Assembly: GCA_944326335.1 (NCBI GenBank)
Contig: CALVDM010000009.1
Location: 19,022-83,021, forward strand
Direction of reading: 5' to 3'
Length of the DNA: 64,000 nucleotides
Source: an uncultured Bacteroidales bacterium
GTDB lineage: Bacteria; Bacteroidota; Bacteroidia; Bacteroidales; UBA932
The translations under genes and the position numbers were made by a program. Positions 36,699-44,685 of this stretch are shown here, one piece after another; position 1 is the stretch's first letter; each line of letters opens with the position of its first letter. The notes below the pieces were generated by a model, which searched no databases, had not been told where the DNA came from, and saw nothing but the letters and a program-made list of their open reading frames with translations.

Positions 36699-36784
36699 TA
36701 TGACGGAACTGAAGGAATTGACAATAATGTTATCGATTTGTACTATTCCGTTATTCGATTGTCAATGACATAAAATACCTTTGT
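36699..36784 (+). repeat. Duplicated segment, copy 2
   Basis: Matches 33533-33623. The upstream part, TATGACGG(A)ACTGAA and following, is a decayed remnant of the ligase gene's last codons lying outside any gene; the downstream 62 bases carry the promoter with three substitutions. The remainder of the gap (36610-36698) holds nothing I recognise. Confidence 0.92.
36744..36783 (+). promoter_or_regulatory. Internal island promoter, copy 2
   Basis: TACCTTTG (36776-36783) is the -7 box, preceded at the same distance as in copy 1 by TTGTCAATGACA and the upstream direct repeats. It would drive the leader ORF and propellers 3 and 4. As in copy 1, no -33 box is found at the standard spacing. Confidence 0.7.
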
Positions 36785-36803
36785 ATAAGGAGAAAGGGCT
36801 GTT

Positions 36804-36854
36804 ATGAGATGGACTCTGTCGCTTTTTGCTTTTAGTGATTACTGCATTTTATGA
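36804..36854 (+). CDS. Candidate 16-residue leader ORF before propeller 3
   Basis: ATG at 36804, encoding MRWTLSLFAFSDYCIL, ends in a TGA that overlaps the propeller 3 start (ATGA). AAGGAGAAAGG lies 7-17 bases upstream, an unusually strong Shine-Dalgarno-like sequence for this phylum. It could couple translation to the propeller gene or be a shortened remnant of a lost signal-peptide gene such as the thioredoxin-like one of module 1. Expression is unproven. Confidence 0.35.
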   Translation: MRWTLSLFAFSDYCIL

Positions 36855-37903
36855 AAATCAAACGATATTATCTTATTCCCGCCCTTTTGCTGGTGTCATC
36901 ATGTAACCATCAGGGAATCATTGATGATGCACCGGTTGAAGTGTGCAAACCAGATAAAGTTGTGTCAGTCGATATTGACACAACTTTGCATTGTACTTTC
37001 CCGGAAGTCCTGAATGCTTTCATGATACAGATTGTCAAAGATTCCATTCTTGTTTTCCAGGAGCATACCAGTGGCAATAACTCCTGTTATTTCAAAGCGT
37101 ATTCAACAAATAACTTCGAATATCTGGGAGAATTTATCAGAAATGGCAGAGGCCCGGGGGAAATGTTGCGCCCTCACATTGTCAGATGCTGTTCATCTGA
37201 GGAATACTTGAATATAAATATTAATTCTTCAGAAAAAGCATATTCTGTCGATGTGGAAAAGACACTTGAATCGGGGAATCCTGCCATTGTCCGGAGTTTT
37301 GACCTGCCTTCAAGCACTGTTGATTGGCTTCCTTTGACTGGCGACAGACTATTTACATTACAATCCGAAGAAAGGCATTTTACAATCAAGGTTCTGGATG
37401 GAAATGGGAAAACGTTGAATACTTTTAATTTCAGTCATGATATATCTGACGAAAATTACTTAACATATCTAAGTAGCATACTGACACGAAATGGAAAGAG
37501 CGGGAAAGTCGCTGAAATTATGATATTTTTCCCGCAGATCAACATATTCGACACGGATAACGGCGCTGTGCGTTCTTTCGCGGTCAGCCGGGCATACAGG
37601 AACTGGAAGTCCGTTATAAGCCGGCAGATTAATCTTGAGACGACGACACAGTATTATGCTGATGCGGCAACAGGAACGGACTACATATTCGCCGCCTATA
37701 AGGACGTTCCGTTAGAACAGATAATAAAAGGCGGGAGTGGCACGTCAATACATGTCTTTGACTGGGACGGGAATTTCAAGTATGACATTAAGGTAAGGGA
37801 AGATATCAATTACATGACATTTGACAGAAGGACAAAGAAACTGTACTGCATAGAGAAGCAGGAAGGGAAGATTATACGCTATGACCTGTCCGGACTGCTG
37901 TAG
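36851..37903 (+). CDS. Six-bladed beta-propeller lipoprotein 3 (BF3164-like)
   Basis: A 350-residue lipoprotein (lipobox VSSC, Cys18) with GRGPGE at residues 99-104 and the C-terminus IHVFDWDGNFKYDI ... IRYDLSGLL. It is the nearest relative of propeller 2 in the window. It is the first full-length gene behind promoter copy 2. The two propellers differ most in the middle blades, as expected if they bind different ligands, although decay or drift is also possible. Confidence 0.84.
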   Translation: MKIKRYYLIPALLLVSSCNHQGIIDDAPVEVCKPDKVVSVDIDTTLHCTFPEVLNAFMIQIVKDSILVFQEHTSGNNSCYFKAYSTNNFEYLGEFIRNGRGPGEMLRPHIVRCCSSEEYLNININSSEKAYSVDVEKTLESGNPAIVRSFDLPSSTVDWLPLTGDRLFTLQSEERHFTIKVLDGNGKTLNTFNFSHDISDENYLTYLSSILTRNGKSGKVAEIMIFFPQINIFDTDNGAVRSFAVSRAYRNWKSVISRQINLETTTQYYADAATGTDYIFAAYKDVPLEQIIKGGSGTSIHVFDWDGNFKYDIKVREDINYMTFDRRTKKLYCIEKQEGKIIRYDLSGLL

Positions 37904-37944
37904 GATATTGCTGTCATGAATGATATTGTTGACAATTAAAACTC

Positions 37945-39069
37945 GTGAAAAAGAAAATTATTTTCTCCATGTCGGTCGTATTCGTGGCCGCAGTTGTATT
38001 CTGCCGCTGTACGGGCAGCACAGGGGATATTGACGGGACTGTCATACCGTTCAGGGAAATGCAGGAAAGGACATACAGTGATATTGCGGGGAAAATTGCC
38101 GGAAGCATCAGGTACATAGTGTACAATGCGACATCGGAGGAACAGCTCTTTTCCGAGCCGGACAAGGTCATATTCAGGAATGGCATGCTGTACATACATG
38201 ACTGGCAGAACAGGAGGATAATTGCTGTCGGAGAACACGGGAACTTCGTGTCCTCACTGGACAAGAGGGGACGCGGTCCGGGGGAATACCTTCAGATTAC
38301 CGATTTTGATGTTGACGGCAGCGGCGGCATATGGGTCATTGACGGTCAGAAGGACAGACTGCTGCATTATGACAGCGGCATGGCCTGCATTGGAACCAGA
38401 GAGCTGCCTTTTGAAGCCAACTATATCAGATGCCTCGGCAACGGGAATTTTCTTGTTGGGCTCACATCATGGGACACCTCGGAATATGGCGGGAGAAAGG
38501 TGCTTGTGACAGATATGGACCTGAATGTCTCGGCGGAGCTTATGGAATATGATGAATTCACCGACCCCAACTATGCCTTCCCTTCCGCCGGATTCGTAGG
38601 GAAAGGAGACAATGTACTGTATCACCAGCCCATAGATGACAGCGTGTATGAAATAACCCCCGAAGGAAAGATTACCGAAATCTACAGGTATGATTTCGGT
38701 GCCAGGACAGTCCCTGATGAAATGAGGGCGGACATTGAACGCCACAGGGATGAGTTTGACAGATACAGGACTCTGGTCAAATCGCAATATATTGATGACA
38801 GAATCATTGCCGGCAGCATACTTGAAGGCCGGAAAATCAATGATTTCATAATAGACAGGGAACGCGGGACAATCTATCTTCAGGATGACTTATTCAGGTC
38901 AATATCTGTCATAGGGATATCGGACGGGCACATCATATTCCGGATATCTGATAATGACGACAGTTTTGAGCCCCTTCTTCCGGAAGATATCCGTATCCGG
39001 CTTGAAAACGGGAATGACATCTTAGGAATTCTGGATGTGAGCGACATTCCAAGACTTATTTTTGAGTAA
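37945..39069 (+). CDS. Six-bladed beta-propeller protein 4 with NVEALA-like signal
   Basis: A 374-residue protein of the 6-bladed propeller type (DUF5128/BF3164-like), with GRGPGE at residues 109-114. Its GTG start and signal sequence MKKKIIFSMSVVFVAA copy the beginning of the NVEALA peptide gene, nearly to the base, so the gene appears to be a join of an NVEALA 5' end to a propeller body. Cys20 and Cys22 follow the hydrophobic stretch, but neither sits in a good lipobox (VVFC, FCRC), so lipidation is doubtful. Base composition is richer in GC than the other three. It starts 41 bases after propeller 3 and ends 30 bases before the TolC-like gene. Confidence 0.82.
   Translation: MKKKIIFSMSVVFVAAVVFCRCTGSTGDIDGTVIPFREMQERTYSDIAGKIAGSIRYIVYNATSEEQLFSEPDKVIFRNGMLYIHDWQNRRIIAVGEHGNFVSSLDKRGRGPGEYLQITDFDVDGSGGIWVIDGQKDRLLHYDSGMACIGTRELPFEANYIRCLGNGNFLVGLTSWDTSEYGGRKVLVTDMDLNVSAELMEYDEFTDPNYAFPSAGFVGKGDNVLYHQPIDDSVYEITPEGKITEIYRYDFGARTVPDEMRADIERHRDEFDRYRTLVKSQYIDDRIIAGSILEGRKINDFIIDRERGTIYLQDDLFRSISVIGISDGHIIFRISDNDDSFEPLLPEDIRIRLENGNDILGILDVSDIPRLIFE
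37946..37965 (+). repeat. Shared 5' gene end, copy 2
   Basis: Identical to 34241-34260. Here the start codon is GTG where the NVEALA gene has ATG; the identical stretch begins at the T of the start codon. Confidence 0.85.
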
Positions 39070-39099
39070 CTTTACAACTCTGCTGACTGAAACTTTCTG

Positions 39100-40584
39100 A
39101 TGAAAACCGTACACTCATACATACCTGTACTTGCATGTGTGCTCGCGCTGAATGCCGGTCCGACGGCAAATGCACAGCGTATGACCCTGGACGAGGTGAT
39201 TGCCACAGCTCGCGAAAGGTCCGTACCGGCACTGGCCGCCAAGTCCACCTTCATATCAAGCTACTGGGAATACCGTTCATACAAGGCCAGCAGGCTTCCC
39301 TCACTCAGCCTTTACGGCAATCTCGCCTCATTCGACAGGTCGCTACGCCAGCTGCAGAACTATGAGACAGGAGATCTTGTCTATACCAGCAACTACAACA
39401 TGCAGAACAGTATAGGGCTTGCGATAAGCCAGAATGTCACATTCACGGGGGGAACGATTTCTCTGTATTCCGACCTTTCCAGAATAGACGAATTCGGCAG
39501 CCAGAGGCACAAGACATGGTATGCACAGCCGGTGTCATTCAGTTATACACAGCCGATTTTCGCATACAACCAGTTCAAATGGGAAAAGAAGATATCCCCG
39601 AAGGAGTACGAACGTGCCCAAAGGGAATACATCGAGTCCATGGAAGAAGTAACCATCCAGGCAACTGAACTGTACTTCAGTCTCCTTATTGCTCAGATGA
39701 ACCACGATAAGGCCGTCTCCAACTACGGCAACACCAGAATGATGTACTCGGTCGCGACTGAAAGGCTGAAATTGGGAAGTGTGACAAGGGATGAATATCT
39801 CCAGCTGGAACTCCGGATGCTGAATGACAGCATCAGCATAAACGAGACATCCGTCAGGGTCAGGGAGGAACAGATGGCCCTCAATTCGCTTCTCGGGTAT
39901 GACGAGAAATGTGAAATCACACCTGTGCTTGAAAGCAGGCTGCCGGACATTTGGATGGACTACGACATGGTCATGGGAAAGGCTCTGGAAAACTCGTCAT
40001 TCATGTTGGAAAATGAAATCAAGACCCTTACGGCAGAATCAGACATAGCCAAGGCGAAAGCTGACCGCGGGGCACGTGTGTCTTTCAATGCGAAATTCGG
40101 TCTTGGCAATTCTGACAGCATGTTCCGCGAAACCTACCGCAATCTCCTGGACCAGGAAGTGTTCGGATTCACATTCAGCATCCCCATCTTCGACTGGGGA
40201 CTCGGGGAAGGGCGCGTCAGCCAGGCCAAGGCAAAGGCAGACGTTGTGAAGGCGGAAGTGGAACAGGCGGAGAACGACTATAAGAGGAAGGTATTCACCG
40301 CAGTCGGGCAGTTCAACAGCCAGAAAAGCCAATGCACGGTGTCAAAAAGGGCATCGGAAATAGCGGAGGAAAGATATTCGCTCATAATAGACAAGTTCCG
40401 CAGCGGAAACGCCTCAGTAATGGACCTGAATACTGCCAGGCAGGAATACGATGAGGCGATGGACAAATATATGAACGATGTAAGCGACTTCTGGAGCATC
40501 TACTATGAAATCAGAAAGATAACATTGTATGACTTCATGCGTTCGGAAGACATCGGTGTCGATTTTAATGAACTCCTCAAATAA
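39100..40584 (+). CDS. TolC-family outer-membrane efflux protein
   Basis: A 494-residue outer-membrane channel protein with a signal peptide ending near TANAQ and two OEP repeats made of long helices with short barrel segments (LGLAISQNVTFTGG-type strand in the first, FGFTFSIPIFDWGLG in the second). TolC trimers form the exit duct of tripartite pumps. It is followed after five bases by the fusion-protein gene and then two RND permeases. No lipobox is present. A TATTTTTG at 39057-39064 could be a -7 box, but it lies within the preceding gene's last codons and may be chance. Confidence 0.93.
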   Translation: MKTVHSYIPVLACVLALNAGPTANAQRMTLDEVIATARERSVPALAAKSTFISSYWEYRSYKASRLPSLSLYGNLASFDRSLRQLQNYETGDLVYTSNYNMQNSIGLAISQNVTFTGGTISLYSDLSRIDEFGSQRHKTWYAQPVSFSYTQPIFAYNQFKWEKKISPKEYERAQREYIESMEEVTIQATELYFSLLIAQMNHDKAVSNYGNTRMMYSVATERLKLGSVTRDEYLQLELRMLNDSISINETSVRVREEQMALNSLLGYDEKCEITPVLESRLPDIWMDYDMVMGKALENSSFMLENEIKTLTAESDIAKAKADRGARVSFNAKFGLGNSDSMFRETYRNLLDQEVFGFTFSIPIFDWGLGEGRVSQAKAKADVVKAEVEQAENDYKRKVFTAVGQFNSQKSQCTVSKRASEIAEERYSLIIDKFRSGNASVMDLNTARQEYDEAMDKYMNDVSDFWSIYYEIRKITLYDFMRSEDIGVDFNELLK

Positions 40585-40589
40585 GGGTT

Positions 40590-41663
40590 ATGAAACATAA
40601 TGCAGGATATGTTACAGCGGTGCTCTCATCGCTTGTCATTGCCGCCTGCGGCGGAGGCGAAATTACGGACAGCGGCCTGAGGCAGCAGTATGCCGGGCAG
40701 CAGAATCCCGTTGATGTCATCATACTTGAAGAGAAGGACTTCTGCCACCAGCTGGTCTCGAACGGAAGACTGTCGGCCGCATCCAAAAGCCAGCTGACAT
40801 TCCTCTCGGCAGGGACGGTGAAGGCCGTCATGTGCCGTGAGGGAGACCGCGTCATGAAAGGGGATACCATAGCCTTGCTTGAGTCGGCAGATAAAGAATA
40901 TGCTCTCGAGGCTGCGGAACTGGCATTCAAAAAAGCCGAGCTGGACATGCTTGACGAGCTTGCCGGGTACGGATACGGTGGAAAGGCTGCCGGGGACATC
41001 CCTGAAGAGATGCTCTCCATAGCAAAGCTCCGTTCCGGGTATTCAACGGCAGAAAATGCTCTGAAGCAAGCCAGATATGAGCTGGACGGATGTTTCCTGA
41101 TCTCGCCGTTTGACGGCAGGATTGCGGACATGAAACTCTCGGCATACACTGCGGCGCCGTCGGAACCGGCATGCAGCGTCATTGATGACACCAGACTGGA
41201 GGTGAGGTTTCCTGTACTTGAGTCGGAATACCTTTTCGTGGAGCCGGGACTCCACGTGAAGGTCACCCCATATGCGGATGCCTCCATAACGGCGGAAGGA
41301 CGCATATCCGGAATCAACCCCACTGTGGACGAGAACGGTCAGATAATGGTCACGGCAGTGATTGAAAATCCCGGAAGGCTCATTGACGGGATGAATGTCA
41401 GGATAACTGTGGACAAGGCTACGGAAAACCAGCTTGTGGTACCGAAAAGCTCCGTCGTCATAAGGGACAATGAAAACGTCCTGTTCAGATACAGCGGAGG
41501 TCGGGCCAGATGGACATACGTCAATATAACTGACTCCAATTCGGAGAGTTATTCGGTGGAGGCCAACAGGGAGAGGAATGCGGAGCTGGCCCCCGGAGAC
41601 ACTGTCATAGTGTCCGGAAACCTCAATATCGCCGACGGTTCGGAGGTCACAATAAAAGACTGA
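40590..41663 (+). CDS. RND efflux membrane fusion lipoprotein
   Basis: A 357-residue HlyD/AcrA-type adaptor with lipobox IAAC (Cys20). It has the biotinyl-lipoyl-like half motifs (TFLSAGTVKAVMCREGDRV and GCFLISPFDGRIADMKL), a short alpha-hairpin between them, a beta-barrel domain and a membrane-proximal domain. It bridges the RND permease and the TolC channel in the periplasm. The hairpin is short, as is common in Bacteroidota adaptors. It lies between the TolC-like gene (5 bases) and the first permease (4 bases). Confidence 0.92.
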   Translation: MKHNAGYVTAVLSSLVIAACGGGEITDSGLRQQYAGQQNPVDVIILEEKDFCHQLVSNGRLSAASKSQLTFLSAGTVKAVMCREGDRVMKGDTIALLESADKEYALEAAELAFKKAELDMLDELAGYGYGGKAAGDIPEEMLSIAKLRSGYSTAENALKQARYELDGCFLISPFDGRIADMKLSAYTAAPSEPACSVIDDTRLEVRFPVLESEYLFVEPGLHVKVTPYADASITAEGRISGINPTVDENGQIMVTAVIENPGRLIDGMNVRITVDKATENQLVVPKSSVVIRDNENVLFRYSGGRARWTYVNITDSNSESYSVEANRERNAELAPGDTVIVSGNLNIADGSEVTIKD

Positions 41664-41667
41664 ACAG

Positions 41668-44600
41668 ATGCTGGGAAAACTGATAGACAGACCGGTAACC
41701 GTGACCATGGGACTGCTTGCAGTCATAGTCCTGGGCATCGTGTCGATACGTCTGCTTCCGATCTCACTGATTCCGGATATAGACATTCCGGAAATCGCTG
41801 TCCGCGTGTCCGCCCCGGAAATGTCGTCAAGGGAACTGGACGAGACTGTAATGCGTATTCTCCGTCAGAGCCTGATGCAGACAAGTTCGCTTCGGGAACT
41901 CAGAAGCGAGGCCCGTGACGGAAGCGGAACGGTGCGTCTGACCTTCGCCGAAGGTACGGATATGGACTACGCCTTCATTGAAGTGAACGAGAAAATTGAC
42001 AGGTCTATGGGCAGCCTTCGGGACCTGGGGAGACCGCAGGTCCTGATGTCAGACGCGTCTGACATACCGGCTTTCTACCTGAACCTTACCCTTAAAGACC
42101 CGGATGTGAAATTCGAACAGCTGAGTTCCTTTGCCGAGGATGTGTTGGCAAAGAGGATTGAGCAGCTTCCTGAAGTGGCGATGGTTGATGTCAGCGGATG
42201 CGTGCATCCGGAAATCCTTGTCCTTCCGGATGAAGATGCACTGCGGCAGGCAGGCCTTGATATGGATGGCTTCGAAAAGGCGCTCATGGCGGCAAATGTA
42301 AGTCTCGGCAGCCTTACCATCAGGGACGGCGAATACCGCTACAATGTGAAGTTCCAGTCGTTCGCATCCGATGTGTCCGACATTGAGAACATATTCATTG
42401 ATTGCGGCGGCCGCATATTCAGACTTAAGGATCTTGCCGATGTCAGACTCGCCCCTGCCGAGAGGACCGGACTTGTCCGTTCGGACGGTATGGAAGCGGT
42501 GTCCATGGCGATAATCAAGCAGAGCAGCGTGAAGATGTCGGCACTCAAATCACGGATGGAAGAACTTGCCGGGAGATTGGGTGAGGACTATCCGGAGATA
42601 GGGTTTGCAGTCACAAGAGACCAGACGGAACTTCTGGAATATTCCATCAACAATCTGATACAGAACATCGTAACCGGCATTATTCTGGCCTGTATCGTGA
42701 TATTCCTTTTCATGCAGGATTTCCGATCTCCGGTACTTGTGGCGCTGACAATTCCGACTGCGCTTATTGTCTCGATGCTCGTATTCCACATCGCAGGGCT
42801 GACAATAAACATCATATCACTGTCCGGACTTATCCTCGGGGTGGGTATGATGGTAGACAACACGATAGTGCTCACAGACAATATAACGTCCCGATGGCAG
42901 CGAGGCGAAAGCCTCAGGAAAGCTGTCCTGAAGGGAACTTCCGAGGTGATGGCCCCCATGCTGAGTTCTGTGCTGACAACATGCGTCGTGTTCATTCCCC
43001 TCATATTCCTGAGCGGAATAGCCGGAGCCATGTTCCATGACCAGGCGATGGCCGTGACCATAGTGCTCCTGACTGCGCTTGTCATAACTGTGACTGTCAT
43101 TCCGGTATATTACTGGCAGTGGTACAGGAGACTCCCGTCATTCCGGCCGAGTCCCTTGCTTTCACGGTTCTCATTCAGCTGGGCCACAGGCGTATATGAG
43201 GGTGTACTGAAATGGCTTTTCCGTCACAGATGGGTCGGATGGGCATTGTTTGCCGTCTCTGCAGCCGGAACTGTCCTGTGTCTGGTCCTTATGCCGAAGA
43301 CCCGGCTCCCCGAAATCACATATACGGACACAATGCTCAGCATTGACTGGAATTCGAATCTTTCCCTGGAGCAGAATACGGCAAGGGTCGGGATTCTTGA
43401 AAAGGAAGCAGGAAGCAGTGCCTTGCAGATAACATCAATGGTCGGACAGCAGCAATTCATCCTTCAGCACGGTCCGGACATCGACATGTCCGGGGCAGCC
43501 GTCTACATCAGATGCGCTGACGGCAGGTCTTTGGACGCCACAATCGGAAGACTGTCCGAAACGCTGCGCTCGCACTGGCCCGACGCCATCTTCTCATTCG
43601 GGACATCGGGAAATATCTTTGACATCGTGTTTGCGGAAAAGGAGGCAGGACTGGTAGCGAGACTGAGACCGGTGTCAGACCCGGAGATTCTTCCGGAAAA
43701 ACTGGAGAAGGTGCTTTCTGACATAAGAGAAAGCCTTCCTGACATGGACATTCCGGCGCCTCAGATGAAACGGGATGTGCTGTATGTCGCCGATGCCGAA
43801 AGGATGGCGCTTTACGGGGTGAGCTATGACGCCATCCTTACATCGCTGAAAAACGCATTGAACGGAAACGAATTGTTTTCCATAATTCAGGGGAACAGGA
43901 GCATCCCTGTAGTAATGGGGCTGGACAGGAAAGGGCTCAGCGAAATCATTTCAGGGCAGTCTGTCAGGGCAGGAGACAAGGAAATCCCGCTTTCCGCAGT
44001 CATGTGCCAGAGCTGGGAGGAAGACCTGAAGTGCATTGTATCAGGTCCTGAGGGGGTATTCTATCCGCTGGAGATAGAAGCCGAAGGCAGGCGGGCAGTA
44101 CGCATCGCCATGGATACAATACGGGAGGCGGTCGGCAGGAACGGGGACTTTGAAGTCGATTTCAGCGGCTCATATTTCTCCAATCTTAACATGGTGAGAG
44201 AGATGATCATGATTCTGCTGGTTTCACTTGTCCTGCTGTACCTGATTCTGGCGTCGCAGTTCGAGTCTCTTGTCCAGCCGCTCATAATACTCTCAGAGAT
44301 AGTGACAGACCTTTTTTTCGCCCTTGCCGTCCTGTGGATATGCGGAGTCTCGGTCAATCTCATGTCACTTATCGGGCTTGTCGTCGTGTGCGGCATTGTC
44401 ATCAATGACTCCATCCTGAAGATAGACACAATCAACCGCCTGAGGAAAAACGGGCTTGGGTTGCAACATGCTGTCATGGAGGCGGGTCAGAGAAGGCTCA
44501 AGGCCATTGTAATGACTTCGCTCACGACAATCCTGTCCGTCTGCCCTTTCCTGGCCAGGGGAAGCATGGGCGATGACCTTCAGTATCCTATGTCCCTCGT

Positions 44601-44685
44601 GATAATAGCAGGTATGACCGCCGGAACGCTCATAAGCCTGTTTTTCGTACCGCTGCTCTATTATGAAGTCTACAGGAAGAAATAG
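41668..44685 (+). CDS. RND efflux permease, subunit 1
   Basis: A 1005-residue proton-driven inner-membrane transporter with the duplicated RND fold: TM1 near residues 12-30, periplasmic porter loop, TM2-6 from about residue 330 (LVALTIPTALIVSMLVF), the second large loop and TM8-12 from about residue 850. The TM4 proton-relay region reads GVGMMVDNTIVLTDN, keeping one Asp where AcrB has two. It overlaps the second permease gene by 23 bases; two different permeases with one adaptor suggest a mixed trimer as in MdtBC, which is inference. Substrate unknown. Confidence 0.94.
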   Translation: MLGKLIDRPVTVTMGLLAVIVLGIVSIRLLPISLIPDIDIPEIAVRVSAPEMSSRELDETVMRILRQSLMQTSSLRELRSEARDGSGTVRLTFAEGTDMDYAFIEVNEKIDRSMGSLRDLGRPQVLMSDASDIPAFYLNLTLKDPDVKFEQLSSFAEDVLAKRIEQLPEVAMVDVSGCVHPEILVLPDEDALRQAGLDMDGFEKALMAANVSLGSLTIRDGEYRYNVKFQSFASDVSDIENIFIDCGGRIFRLKDLADVRLAPAERTGLVRSDGMEAVSMAIIKQSSVKMSALKSRMEELAGRLGEDYPEIGFAVTRDQTELLEYSINNLIQNIVTGIILACIVIFLFMQDFRSPVLVALTIPTALIVSMLVFHIAGLTINIISLSGLILGVGMMVDNTIVLTDNITSRWQRGESLRKAVLKGTSEVMAPMLSSVLTTCVVFIPLIFLSGIAGAMFHDQAMAVTIVLLTALVITVTVIPVYYWQWYRRLPSFRPSPLLSRFSFSWATGVYEGVLKWLFRHRWVGWALFAVSAAGTVLCLVLMPKTRLPEITYTDTMLSIDWNSNLSLEQNTARVGILEKEAGSSALQITSMVGQQQFILQHGPDIDMSGAAVYIRCADGRSLDATIGRLSETLRSHWPDAIFSFGTSGNIFDIVFAEKEAGLVARLRPVSDPEILPEKLEKVLSDIRESLPDMDIPAPQMKRDVLYVADAERMALYGVSYDAILTSLKNALNGNELFSIIQGNRSIPVVMGLDRKGLSEIISGQSVRAGDKEIPLSAVMCQSWEEDLKCIVSGPEGVFYPLEIEAEGRRAVRIAMDTIREAVGRNGDFEVDFSGSYFSNLNMVREMIMILLVSLVLLYLILASQFESLVQPLIILSEIVTDLFFALAVLWICGVSVNLMSLIGLVVVCGIVINDSILKIDTINRLRKNGLGLQHAVMEAGQRRLKAIVMTSLTTILSVCPFLARGSMGDDLQYPMSLVIIAGMTAGTLISLFFVPLLYYEVYRKK

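Larger units (their letters stand above)
28877..39069 (+). other. NVEALA peptide / beta-propeller accessory island
   Basis: Nine co-directional genes and one leader ORF with markedly lower GC than both flanks; for example bases 30001-30060 contain only 19 G or C. Contents in order: signal peptidase, transglutaminase-like lipoprotein, Wzy_C-like ligase with TPR, thioredoxin-like lipoprotein, NVEALA peptide, and four GRGPGE beta-propeller lipoproteins. GC rises again through the last propeller gene towards the RND genes. No transposase, integrase or tRNA borders it. Confidence 0.7.
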
